Of a stretch of 5,511 nt of DNA, positions 1 through 5,355 are shown in pieces (the first letter of the stretch is position 1; each line of letters starts with the position of its first letter). Under the pieces are notes generated by a model. The model was not told the origin of the DNA. It was given only the letters and a program-made list of their open reading frames with translations, and did not search any database. Source of the DNA: Desulfohalobiaceae bacterium (lineage in GTDB: Bacteria; Desulfobacterota; Desulfovibrionia; Desulfovibrionales; Desulfothermaceae). The stretch is from positions 1-5,511 of the forward strand of contig JAIPER010000266.1 of assembly GCA_021737115.1 (NCBI GenBank). Direction: 5' to 3'. The position numbers were made by a program, and so were the translations under genes.

Positions 1-1
1 A

Positions 2-181
2 GATCGGGTTTTGGCGGATACAGCTCACGTCACCCTGCTCCCTGCGGTTGAAGGGGGCGAGGTTCAGACCGCAGACAAAAGCCCGTGCACCATACCAGGT
101 CCGGCAACAGACGGCCAGCTGGTGAGTAACAAGGCGGCAAACGCAGAAGGGGTTGAAACCTTGTCGGTCTCAACCCCTTGA
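2..181 (+). CDS. Partial CDS, C-terminal end of a possible MoaD/ThiS-like sulfur carrier with a tail
   Basis: An open frame enters from the left edge and runs 59 codons to TGA at 179-181; the start is outside the window. Near its beginning it reads ...LADTAHVTLLPAVEGG, which resembles the end of MoaD/ThiS-family ubiquitin-like sulfur carriers, where a hydrophobic strand is followed by a Gly-Gly end (here codons 18-19, bases 53-58). In those families the terminal glycine is adenylated and thiocarboxylated for molybdopterin or thiamin synthesis. Here about 40 further residues, rich in Ala, Thr, Ser and Pro, follow the Gly-Gly. They have no motif I recognise. The last ten codons lie inside the hairpin at 147-179. 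The frame is open and codon choice is plausible, but only a short end is visible. It could instead be an unrelated protein, or a frame that is open by chance. Confidence 0.38.
   Translation, partial: DRVLADTAHVTLLPAVEGGEVQTADKSPCTIPGPATDGQLVSNKAANAEGVETLSVSTP
147..179 (-). terminator. Hairpin just downstream of tRNA-fMet, likely terminator
   Basis: AAGGGGTTGA (147-156) pairs with TCAACCCCTT (170-179), and ACC (158-160) pairs with GGT (166-168) around a 5-base loop. In minus-strand RNA the intervening pair is a G-U wobble, giving a 14-bp stem. In plus-strand RNA it is an A-C mismatch, so the structure favours minus-strand transcription. It starts 8 bases past the tRNA 3' end. The downstream sequence on the minus strand (CTGCGTTTG) is only weakly U-rich, so termination is likely but not textbook. 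The hairpin also overlaps the end of the left-edge open frame. Confidence 0.55.
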
Positions 182-187
182 AATCTT

Positions 188-264
<77 letters not shown>

Positions 265-277
265 TCGCTGAATGAAG

Positions 278-306
278 AATATACAAAGAATGTTGTTCCC
301 TGTCAA
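278..306 (-). promoter_or_regulatory. Sigma-70-type promoter of tRNA-fMet
   Basis: On the minus strand a perfect TTGACA (bases 306-301) is followed by exactly 17 bases and TATATT (bases 283-278). The expected transcription start, about base 271, leaves a 5' leader of roughly 7 bases before T1 of the tRNA. This is the best promoter in the window and fits a strongly expressed stable RNA. It abuts the upstream edge of the divergent plus-strand gene at 318. Confidence 0.9.
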
Positions 307-307
307 G

Positions 308-313
308 TATAAT
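308..313 (+). promoter_or_regulatory. Perfect TATAAT -10 hexamer immediately before the 318 gene
   Basis: TATAAT sits four bases before the ATG at 318, so transcription would be expected to begin at or next to the start codon. No recognisable -35 element lies 16-18 bases upstream; the sequence around 285-290 is AAAGAA. The hexamer lies one base away from the -35 element of the divergent tRNA promoter. It may be a real promoter for a leaderless message, or an AT-rich coincidence. Confidence 0.4.
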
Positions 314-317
314 TCTT

Positions 318-578
318 ATGTTCTGGCTCGAACTGATTTCCATCGTACTCGGTTCTTTTCTGCAGCTTGTTTTTGTGACGCTTATCTGCCTGTCAAGGAC
401 CAAATACAGATTAGGAAAGAGGCTGTTCTTCCGGATAAACGTCCTTTGCCTGACCTTCGGGGCGTCTCTGGTCATGCTGCACGCGTTTCTGGCCAGAGAT
501 GTCGTCCTTTTCGTCGGCCAGCTGATAGCCTTGATCATGTTCTATCGCTGGTTGACGGAGGCCCGGGACGCAGCTTGA
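318..578 (+). CDS. Small membrane protein resembling the lipid A biosynthesis N-terminal (LABN) domain
   Basis: The 86-residue product has three probable membrane segments, about residues 4-24, 40-58 and 60-78. They are joined by a basic stretch (SRTKYRLGKRLFFR), so most charged residues sit between helices 1 and 2. The pattern of an early G..LQ, then FFRI, then HAFLARDVVLFVGQ...FYRWL resembles the LABN domain, a small three-helix domain found in front of lipid-A-disaccharide synthase and also as stand-alone proteins. I recognised this by eye, so it is moderate evidence. ATG 318 is the only plausible start: the frame is open back to a TGA at 273-275 with no other ATG, GTG or TTG upstream. There is no Shine-Dalgarno before it. 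No lipid A gene is visible nearby, so the partner is unknown. It lies divergent from tRNA-fMet and 190 bases before rpmH. Confidence 0.65.
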   Translation: MFWLELISIVLGSFLQLVFVTLICLSRTKYRLGKRLFFRINVLCLTFGASLVMLHAFLARDVVLFVGQLIALIMFYRWLTEARDAA

Positions 579-608
579 TTTTTCAAATTTTCAAGCGGAT
601 AGTGACTC

Positions 609-637
609 TTGACTGTGGATGGATTTGCAGGTAAATA
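609..637 (+). promoter_or_regulatory. Probable promoter for the rpmH cluster
   Basis: TTGACT (609-614; five of six bases match TTGACA) is followed by a 17-base spacer and TAAATA (632-637; a weak match to TATAAT). Transcription would start near 644, giving a leader of about 125 bases before rpmH that contains the inverted repeat at 672-724. No better-spaced pair was found between 579 and 768. The isolated TATAAA at 702-707 has no -35 partner. Confidence 0.42.
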
Positions 638-671
638 CATACTTTTTTTGCAAAGAAAATACAGACGTCGC

Positions 672-724
672 TGTCTCGGGCCGCTCCCTGTTTATTTCTA
701 TTATAAAACGCTCGGCCTGAGACA
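672..724 (+). repeat. Long inverted repeat in the rpmH leader (RNA hairpin or operator)
   Basis: TGTCTCGGGCCG (672-683) pairs with CGGCCTGAGACA (713-724): 12 bp with a single G-U wobble in plus-strand RNA. The 29-base interval can add a 5-bp inner stem, TTTAT (691-695) with ATAAA (703-707). ATTTTC follows the stem, so the U tract is too short for a confident intrinsic terminator. It lies 44 bases before the rpmH ATG. It could be a leader RNA structure controlling rpmH, a weak terminator or attenuator, or a DNA operator around the TATAAA at 702-707. Confidence 0.6.
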
Positions 725-768
725 TTTTCGTAACGGTTCGATCACAACTCAAAGAAAGGAGCATACTT

Positions 769-903
769 ATGAAAAGAACATTTCAGCCGAGCAAAATCAG
801 CCGGAAGAGGACGCACGGGTTTCTTGTCCGCTCTCGAACCAAAAGCGGCAGAGCCGTGCTGAAACGCAGACGGGCCAAGGGACGGAAGCGATTGGCCGTC
901 TGA
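769..903 (+). CDS. rpmH: 50S ribosomal protein L34
   Basis: This encodes 44 residues, the usual L34 length, starting MKRTFQPSKISRKRTHGFLV and continuing with the highly basic Arg/Lys-rich tail that ends in GRKRLAV. L34 is a small late-assembly protein of the large ribosomal subunit that contacts 23S rRNA. The MKRT(F/Y)QPS start and the TKSGRAVLKRRRAKGRKRL core are diagnostic. The start has a strong Shine-Dalgarno, AAGGAG at 756-761, seven bases before ATG. It is the first gene of the cluster. rnpA follows 12 bases after its stop, in the same reading frame. Confidence 0.97.
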   Translation: MKRTFQPSKISRKRTHGFLVRSRTKSGRAVLKRRRAKGRKRLAV

Positions 904-915
904 TCCCAAAAGCTT

Positions 916-1302
916 ATGCAGCAAGTATTGACTGGGTACCCTTATCCCGGTGAGCGCAGGCTCAAAAAGCGACAGGATTTCCTCGCCTGTTATCGGAACG
1001 GAAGACGCTACTTTTCCAAAAATTTCATCCTTTTTGTCAGTTGTCGAGGAATGCGGGCCCATGGATTGCGGGTGGGTACAGCTGTAAGCAAAAAGATCGG
1101 CAAGGCCGTCAAACGAAACAGGGTCAAGCGGATTCTAAAGGAATTTTTTCGATTGAACCAACATCGACTCGATATGGATGTGGATGTGGATATCGTCGTT
1201 GTTCCCAAGAAGCATCTCCTGCCCGGGAAGCTCAGCTACTTCCAGGTCGATCGAGAGTTGTCGCCGGTTGTCTCCAGGATTTGTAATGAGTTGAAGAGTT
1301 AA
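916..1302 (+). CDS. rnpA: Ribonuclease P protein component
   Basis: The 128-residue product is the protein subunit of RNase P, which assists the catalytic RNA in removing 5' leaders from pre-tRNAs. The family core is visible: RRLKKRQDFLACYRNGRR near residues 14-31, the central strand NFILFV (36-41), and the RNR signature GKAVKRNRVKR at residues 62-72 followed by the ILKEFFR helix. The length is normal. ATG 916 is the first possible start after the rpmH stop. It has no clear Shine-Dalgarno, so translation probably depends on coupling to rpmH 12 bases upstream. A run of alternating Asp codons (DMDVDVD, around residues 86-92) contains three near-identical tandem hexamers. Confidence 0.96.
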   Translation: MQQVLTGYPYPGERRLKKRQDFLACYRNGRRYFSKNFILFVSCRGMRAHGLRVGTAVSKKIGKAVKRNRVKRILKEFFRLNQHRLDMDVDVDIVVVPKKHLLPGKLSYFQVDRELSPVVSRICNELKS

Positions 1303-1310
1303 TTCCCATA

Positions 1311-1541
1311 ATGTACCAACCATTAATCTGGCTGATCCGTGTCTATCAATGGACAGTCTCTCCTTTTCTGCCCCCGAGTTGCCGTTTCCATCCCTGCTGT
1401 TCAGAATATGCCCTGCAGGCTTTGAAAATCCATGGGCCTTTAATGGGTGGACTGCTGATTCTGAAGCGTTTGGTTCGCTGCCACCCGCTGGCTCAACCCG
1501 GATTCGACCCCGTCCCTGATAAAGGGCGCTCTGAAAAGTGA
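1311..1541 (+). CDS. yidD: YidD, membrane protein insertion efficiency factor
   Basis: The 76-residue product is a small, peripherally membrane-associated protein of the YidD (DUF37) family, thought to help YidC-dependent insertion of inner-membrane proteins. The family motifs are in order: IRVYQWTVSPFLPPSCRF (9-26), CCSEYALQAL (29-38), G...G.L.LKRL (about 42-54), RCHPLAQPGFDPVP (56-69). Three conserved cysteine positions (24, 30, 57) are present. An additional Cys29 occupies the spot where Ser is common (CRFYPSCSEYA in typical members), and His27 replaces the usual Tyr. The ATG lies 8 bases after the rnpA stop. There is no good Shine-Dalgarno at normal spacing; GAAGAG at 1293-1298 is 12 bases away. 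This suggests translational coupling to rnpA. Confidence 0.95.
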   Translation: MYQPLIWLIRVYQWTVSPFLPPSCRFHPCCSEYALQALKIHGPLMGGLLILKRLVRCHPLAQPGFDPVPDKGRSEK

Positions 1542-1545
1542 GATC

Positions 1546-1554
1546 AAAGAGGAG
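1546..1554 (+). promoter_or_regulatory. Shine-Dalgarno of yidC, unusually far from its ATG
   Basis: AAAGAGGAG is the only purine-rich ribosome-binding sequence before yidC, but 13 bases separate its last G from ATG 1568. A TAG in the yidC frame at 1559-1561 excludes an earlier start, so ATG 1568 stands despite the long spacing. Confidence 0.6.
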
Positions 1555-1567
1555 TAAATAGAAAACA

Positions 1568-3217
1568 ATGAATGATAACTGGCGAATTTTGCTTGCCCTG
1601 GGCCTGACCATGGTCGTTCTTGTCGGCTGGAACCTGCTGTTTCCCCCGGAACAACCGGTGCAGACAGGGAAGAATAGCGGGACAGAAGTCAGGCAGCAGT
1701 CGCAGGCTCCCGGTCCTGCGGCCGAAATGGGCAACCAGACCACGGGAGGAGAACAGCCTGTCGACCAGCAGCCTAGTCACGGTGCGCTTCCCGCCTCTGA
1801 ATTTCAGGAACAGACAGGCCGGCGGATAACTGTGGATACCCCGCTCTATCAAGCGGTCATCAACACTCGGGGCGGAATCCTGGAGCATTTTCTCCTGAAA
1901 AAATACGACGAGACCATCGAGGAAGACTCCCCGCCTGTCGACCTGGTCTCTCCCGAATCCCGGGCCAAGGCCCCCATGGGCCTCCTTTTGAATTTGAAAC
2001 CGACCTGGAGTCAGGGCAAGTGGTCTCTGGAAGGAAAGGACCTTCACCTGCAGGGTATGGAAAGAGGCGAGTTGACCCTCCGGGGCAATCTTAATGGCTT
2101 GATCCTCGAGCGCAGGCTCATCTTCGAGGCCGATACCTACCAGATCAGCGAGGAGTTGTCGGTCATCAACAAGACACAGGGCCTGACCAGCGGTTTTCTG
2201 GGACAGACCATGGCCAGTCAGGGTCTGGTGGAGAATGAGAACAGGTACAACCGGACCAACATGATCTATTATCAGGAAGAAAACGGTCTGGAAAGAGAAG
2301 ACGACACCGATGATCTGAGTGTGGGGCTCCAGCCGGCCAAGCCGGTCAAATGGGCCGGAATAGACAGCAACTATTTTCTGCTGGCCCTGGTGCCCACCTC
2401 CGGGGACGCCTTTCTCAAAGGTGTCTATGAGCAGGGAATCTACAGGGTTTCCCTGGAGACGAACCTGAACCTTCAGCCCGGACAGCGGCAGGACCTCAGT
2501 GCTATTTATTTTCTGGGTCCCAAGAAAAAATCACTCCTGGCCCCGATTCCCAAGGACCTCGAAGAATCCATCTACTACGGATACCTGAATATTGTGGCCA
2601 AGCCTCTGGTGCAGTTGCTCAAGTTTTTTTACGGCTTTGTGGGCAATTACGGTGTGGCCATCCTCCTGCTGACCCTGGTCATCAAGATCCTTTTCTGGCC
2701 CTTGACGCACAAGAGTTACAAGTCAATGGAAAAAATGAAGAAGATCCAGCCGATGATGAAGGAGTTGAAGGAGAAGCACAAGGATGACCGCACGAAAATG
2801 AATCAGGAGCTCATGCAGCTTTATAAGACCTACAAGGTCAACCCGGCCGGGGGCTGCCTGCCCATGCTTCTGCAGATCCCGGTCTTTATCGGGCTTTACG
2901 AAGCGCTCCTTGGTTCGGTGGAGCTTCGGCACGCCCCCTTTATTTCCCATGTTCCGTTCACGGACATTGTCTGGCTGGCCGACCTGGCCGCCAAAGACCC
3001 ACTGTATGTCACCCCGGTCATCATGGGTTTGTCCATGTTCCTGCAGCAGAAACTCTCGCCAACAGCCGGCGATCCGACCCAGGCCAAGATAATGATGATC
3101 ATGCCGTTGTTTTTGACATTTATTTTCCTGAATTTTCCATCCGGACTGGTGGTTTACTTTTTCGCCAATAACATGATCTCCATCCTGCAGCAGTGGTATA
3201 CCCTGCGCAATGTCTGA
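1568..3217 (+). CDS. yidC: Membrane protein insertase YidC (Oxa1 family, Gram-negative type)
   Basis: The 549-residue product inserts and folds inner-membrane proteins, alone or with SecYEG. Residues 5-25 form the first membrane helix (signal-anchor). A Gln/Pro/Gly-rich linker runs to about 85, and the periplasmic domain spans about 86-330. The conserved insertase core with five helices starts near 340. Core landmarks are visible: TLVIKILFWPLTHKSY (369-384), the cytoplasmic coiled hairpin with MEKMKKIQP and the MKELKEKHKDD stretch, then KVNPAGGCLPMLLQIPVF (423-440) and FPSGLVVYF (523-531). The core positive charge in the hydrophilic groove, Arg366 in E. coli, is Lys373 here. The C-terminus lacks the long basic tail of some relatives. 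Length matches E. coli YidC (548). The ATG is 26 bases after yidD. Confidence 0.98.
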   Translation: MNDNWRILLALGLTMVVLVGWNLLFPPEQPVQTGKNSGTEVRQQSQAPGPAAEMGNQTTGGEQPVDQQPSHGALPASEFQEQTGRRITVDTPLYQAVINTRGGILEHFLLKKYDETIEEDSPPVDLVSPESRAKAPMGLLLNLKPTWSQGKWSLEGKDLHLQGMERGELTLRGNLNGLILERRLIFEADTYQISEELSVINKTQGLTSGFLGQTMASQGLVENENRYNRTNMIYYQEENGLEREDDTDDLSVGLQPAKPVKWAGIDSNYFLLALVPTSGDAFLKGVYEQGIYRVSLETNLNLQPGQRQDLSAIYFLGPKKKSLLAPIPKDLEESIYYGYLNIVAKPLVQLLKFFYGFVGNYGVAILLLTLVIKILFWPLTHKSYKSMEKMKKIQPMMKELKEKHKDDRTKMNQELMQLYKTYKVNPAGGCLPMLLQIPVFIGLYEALLGSVELRHAPFISHVPFTDIVWLADLAAKDPLYVTPVIMGLSMFLQQKLSPTAGDPTQAKIMMIMPLFLTFIFLNFPSGLVVYFFANNMISILQQWYTLRNV

Positions 3218-3278
3218 TTAAAAAATGAAAAACGGCTAGCAAGAGAAGTGAATTCACGACGTTCAAGATGAGGGCATT

Positions 3279-3935
3279 ATGAATGAGGTAAAAAGATTTG
3301 AAGATAAAGATGTGGCCGCGGCCATCCAGAAAGCATGTTCCTATTTCAATAGCGATGAAGACGATCTGGTCGTGGAGGTGTTGGATTCCGGCTCGACCGG
3401 AATCTTCGGCCTCGGCGGACGAAACACGGTCATTCAGGCCGGCCTGAAGGACACAGACAGCGGCCTGGAAAGCCGTATCAAGGATATTGTCGGCAAGATG
3501 CTGGAGATGATAACGGATAATCCTGAACTCCAGGTCACGGTCAACGGCAGTCGGGCCGATGTGATCATCAACGATCCCGAAAATTCAGGATTAATCATCG
3601 GCAAAGACGGGCAGAACATTGCCGCCTTTGAGTATTTGATCAACAGGGTTCTGGCCAGAGAATGGCCGGAAAAGGTTTACGTCCAGCTTGATGCCGGCGA
3701 CTACCGGAGCCGGCAGGATGAATTTCAAAAGCAGAACGCCCATTTTCTGGCGGAAAAAGTCAAGGAGACAGGCAAGACGCAATCCACAAAACCCCTGAGT
3801 TCCTATCACCGCAGGCTGGTCCATGTGGAACTCCAGAACGATGATCAGGTTCTGACCCGAAGCACCGGGGAAGGGAAGATGAAGCGGGTCTTGATCTCTC
3901 CGAAAAAGAAGCGCCCGGAGGACGATCCTGATTGA
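3279..3935 (+). CDS. jag: Jag/KhpB, single-stranded nucleic acid binding protein (Jag_N-KH-R3H)
   Basis: The 218-residue product has all three parts of the Jag/KhpB family. The Jag_N domain, about residues 3-54, includes LDSGSTGIFGLGGR. The KH domain, about 84-138, has the RNA-contacting GxxG loop as GKDG (108-111) within LIIGKDGQNI. The C-terminal R3H domain has Arg178-x3-His182 (RRLVH), followed by VLTRSTGEGKMKRVLISPKKK. It is an RNA-binding protein that in other bacteria affects cell division and envelope-related transcripts; a role in this organism is inferred. GAGGG at 3270-3274 lies four bases before ATG 3279. It follows yidC by 61 bases and overlaps the apparent mnmE start at its stop codon. 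The acidic tail (PEDDPD) is encoded by bases that also supply the mnmE ribosome-binding site. Confidence 0.96.
   Translation: MNEVKRFEDKDVAAAIQKACSYFNSDEDDLVVEVLDSGSTGIFGLGGRNTVIQAGLKDTDSGLESRIKDIVGKMLEMITDNPELQVTVNGSRADVIINDPENSGLIIGKDGQNIAAFEYLINRVLAREWPEKVYVQLDAGDYRSRQDEFQKQNAHFLAEKVKETGKTQSTKPLSSYHRRLVHVELQNDDQVLTRSTGEGKMKRVLISPKKKRPEDDPD
3917..3921 (+). promoter_or_regulatory. Strong Shine-Dalgarno (GGAGG) for mnmE, preceding a non-AUG start
   Basis: GGAGG lies inside the last codons of jag. It is 6 bases before CTG 3928 and 9 bases before ATT 3931, both in the mnmE frame. It marks where mnmE translation should begin although no ATG, GTG or TTG is present. Confidence 0.65.
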
Positions 3936-5298
3936 GACCATAGCCGCTGTCTCGACGCCTCTCGGCCCGGGAGGAATAGGGATCATCCGTATCAGCGGGC
4001 CGGAGAGCCGGGGCCTGGGCCTTAAGCTCTTTGCTTCGGCCAAACCGGGTTTTGCAGACTTCAAACCCTATGTCCTGCATCACGGCGGGATCAAAGACAA
4101 AAGGGGAGGCCTGCTGGACGACGTCCTGGTCAGTTATATGCCGGGCCCGGGGTCCTATACCGGAGAAGACGTCCTGGAGATCAACTGTCATGGCGGTCCG
4201 GCCGTGGTTCAGGCGGTTCTGGAACGGGTCCTGGAACTGGGAGCCAGGGCCGCGGAAAAAGGCGAGTTTACCCTGCGGGCCTTTTTGAACGACCGTCTGG
4301 ACCTGAGCCAGGCCGAATCGGTGGCCGAGCTTATAGCCGCCCCGACACAGAGCGGATTGCGTTTCGCCGGGCAAAAGCTCTCCGGAGCTCTGGGAAACCA
4401 TGTTGCCGACTTGAAGGAGAGACTGCTTCGGATAAAGGCAGACCTGAGTGCGGATCTGGATTTCCCGGAAGACCATCTGGAACCCCTGACTTTGGAGGGA
4501 CTGCAAAAGCGGCTCCAAGAGGTCGAACTCCCTCTGAATCGACTGCTGGACAATTTCTCCAGATACAATTGCCTGCGGGAAGGGGCCCTGGTCGTGCTGG
4601 CCGGGCGGGTCAATGCCGGCAAATCCAGTCTCTTGAACTGTCTTTTGGGACGGAGCCGGGCCATCGTCACCCCGGTGCCCGGAACCACTCGGGACTATCT
4701 GGAAGAAGCGGTCAACCTGAGAGGACTTCCGGTCAGGCTCGTGGATACCGCAGGGTTCAGGGAGGCCGGCGACCAGATAGAACTGGCCGGGCTCGAACAC
4801 GGTGAGGAGTTGATCCAGGCGGCGGATCTGGTCTGTCTGACCGTGGATCACTCAGAACCGGTTCAGCCGGAGATCGTCCGGCGGGCCGAAGAGATCGGTC
4901 CGGAAAAGGTCCTGGTGGTGCACAATAAAAGCGATCTGCTGCCTGCTGAGCAAAACCGGCCGGATTTTTCGGCACCTGGTTTCGACTCAGTTCTGGTCTC
5001 AGCCAGAACCGGTCAGGGCCTGGATGATCTGATCGAGGGGATCAGGCATAAAATTATCGGAAACAAGGCCGAACCCGGGTCTGATGAACTGGTTCCCAAC
5101 CTGAGACAGCGGGAAAAGATCCGATCCGCCCTGCAGGCCCTAAAGGATTGCGAGCAGGAACTGATCGCAGGGGTGGGCTTTGACGCCCTGACCATTTATC
5201 TGGATGAGGCCGCTTCCCGGCTGGCCGAAATCACCGGAGAGATCACCTCGGATGATGTCCTGGAGCAGATCTTTTCGCGGTTTTGCATCGGCAAGTGA
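3931..5298 (+). CDS. mnmE: MnmE (TrmE), tRNA uridine-5-carboxymethylaminomethyl modification GTPase
   Basis: With MnmG, MnmE installs the 5-carboxymethylaminomethyl group on wobble U34 of certain tRNAs. The frame gives 455 residues (E. coli has 454). Residues 3-23 read TIAAVSTPLGPGGIGIIRISG, the start of the N-terminal tetrahydrofolate-binding domain, which continues through SYTGEDVLEINCHGG. The helical domain surrounds an embedded G domain: G1 GRVNAGKSS (225-233), TTRD (252-255), G3 DTAGFR (272-277), G4 NKSD (332-335) and SAR (357-359). The protein ends in the catalytic-cysteine motif CIGK (452-455). Homology extends back to base 3934 or earlier, but an in-frame TGA at 3892-3894 closes the frame, and no ATG, GTG or TTG occurs between them. 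I place the start at ATT 3931 (CTG 3928 is as likely), overlapping the jag TGA. The first ATG, 4138, would remove 69 conserved residues. The gene product call is secure; only the start is uncertain. Confidence 0.95.
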   Translation: METIAAVSTPLGPGGIGIIRISGPESRGLGLKLFASAKPGFADFKPYVLHHGGIKDKRGGLLDDVLVSYMPGPGSYTGEDVLEINCHGGPAVVQAVLERVLELGARAAEKGEFTLRAFLNDRLDLSQAESVAELIAAPTQSGLRFAGQKLSGALGNHVADLKERLLRIKADLSADLDFPEDHLEPLTLEGLQKRLQEVELPLNRLLDNFSRYNCLREGALVVLAGRVNAGKSSLLNCLLGRSRAIVTPVPGTTRDYLEEAVNLRGLPVRLVDTAGFREAGDQIELAGLEHGEELIQAADLVCLTVDHSEPVQPEIVRRAEEIGPEKVLVVHNKSDLLPAEQNRPDFSAPGFDSVLVSARTGQGLDDLIEGIRHKIIGNKAEPGSDELVPNLRQREKIRSALQALKDCEQELIAGVGFDALTIYLDEAASRLAEITGEITSDDVLEQIFSRFCIGK

Positions 5299-5355
5299 GG
5301 CTATTCAGATTACGCAACCTCCAGGCTCGGGAAGGTGAAGCTGGATCTATAAGCA
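5299..5355. other. Convergent intergenic spacer, no clear terminator
   Basis: The 57 bases between the mnmE and rnr stop codons contain one imperfect hairpin, ACCTCC (5320-5325) with GGAAGGT around 5333-5339, having a bulged A and no adjacent T run on either strand. No convincing intrinsic terminator is seen, so transcripts of the two genes may overlap. Confidence 0.4.

Noticed and set aside
573..596. Hairpin GCTTGA/TCAAGC after the LABN-like gene as a terminator
   Set aside because: Only 6 bp, a 12-base loop, and no T run after the stem.
272..634. Plus-strand open frame of 120 codons overlapping the small membrane protein
   Set aside because: It begins within the tRNA promoter, has an Arg/Pro-rich non-protein-like composition and no family features. 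The 318-578 frame has coherent membrane helices.
702..707. TATAAA as a second rpmH promoter
   Set aside because: No -35 element lies 16-18 bases upstream (GC-rich stem sequence there) and there is no extended -10 TG.
579..768. Origin of replication near rpmH
   Set aside because: rpmH often neighbours dnaA/oriC, but this spacer holds only one poor DnaA-box-like sequence (TGTGGATGG, 614-622), no cluster of boxes and no dnaA gene. Similar TGTGGAT matches at 1181-1192 and about 1830 are within coding sequence.
1135..1743. Minus-strand open frame opposite rnpA, yidD and yidC
   Set aside because: Shadow of three conserved plus-strand genes; its His-Ile repeats are simply the reverse complement of the DVDV codons.
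3225..3239. Tiny open frame (MKNG) between yidC and jag
   Set aside because: Four codons, no ribosome-binding site, no sign of function.
3892..3936. Programmed frameshift producing a Jag-MnmE fusion
   Set aside because: The A-rich run near the jag end (CCGAAAAAGAAG) is not a proper slippery heptamer in the jag frame, and the mnmE frame is +1, not -1, relative to jag. A non-AUG start behind GGAGG is simpler.
3760..4851. Long minus-strand open frame (363 codons) opposite jag and mnmE
   Set aside because: It lies entirely antisense to two well-supported genes, has no recognisable domain, and is explained by the codon bias of mnmE.
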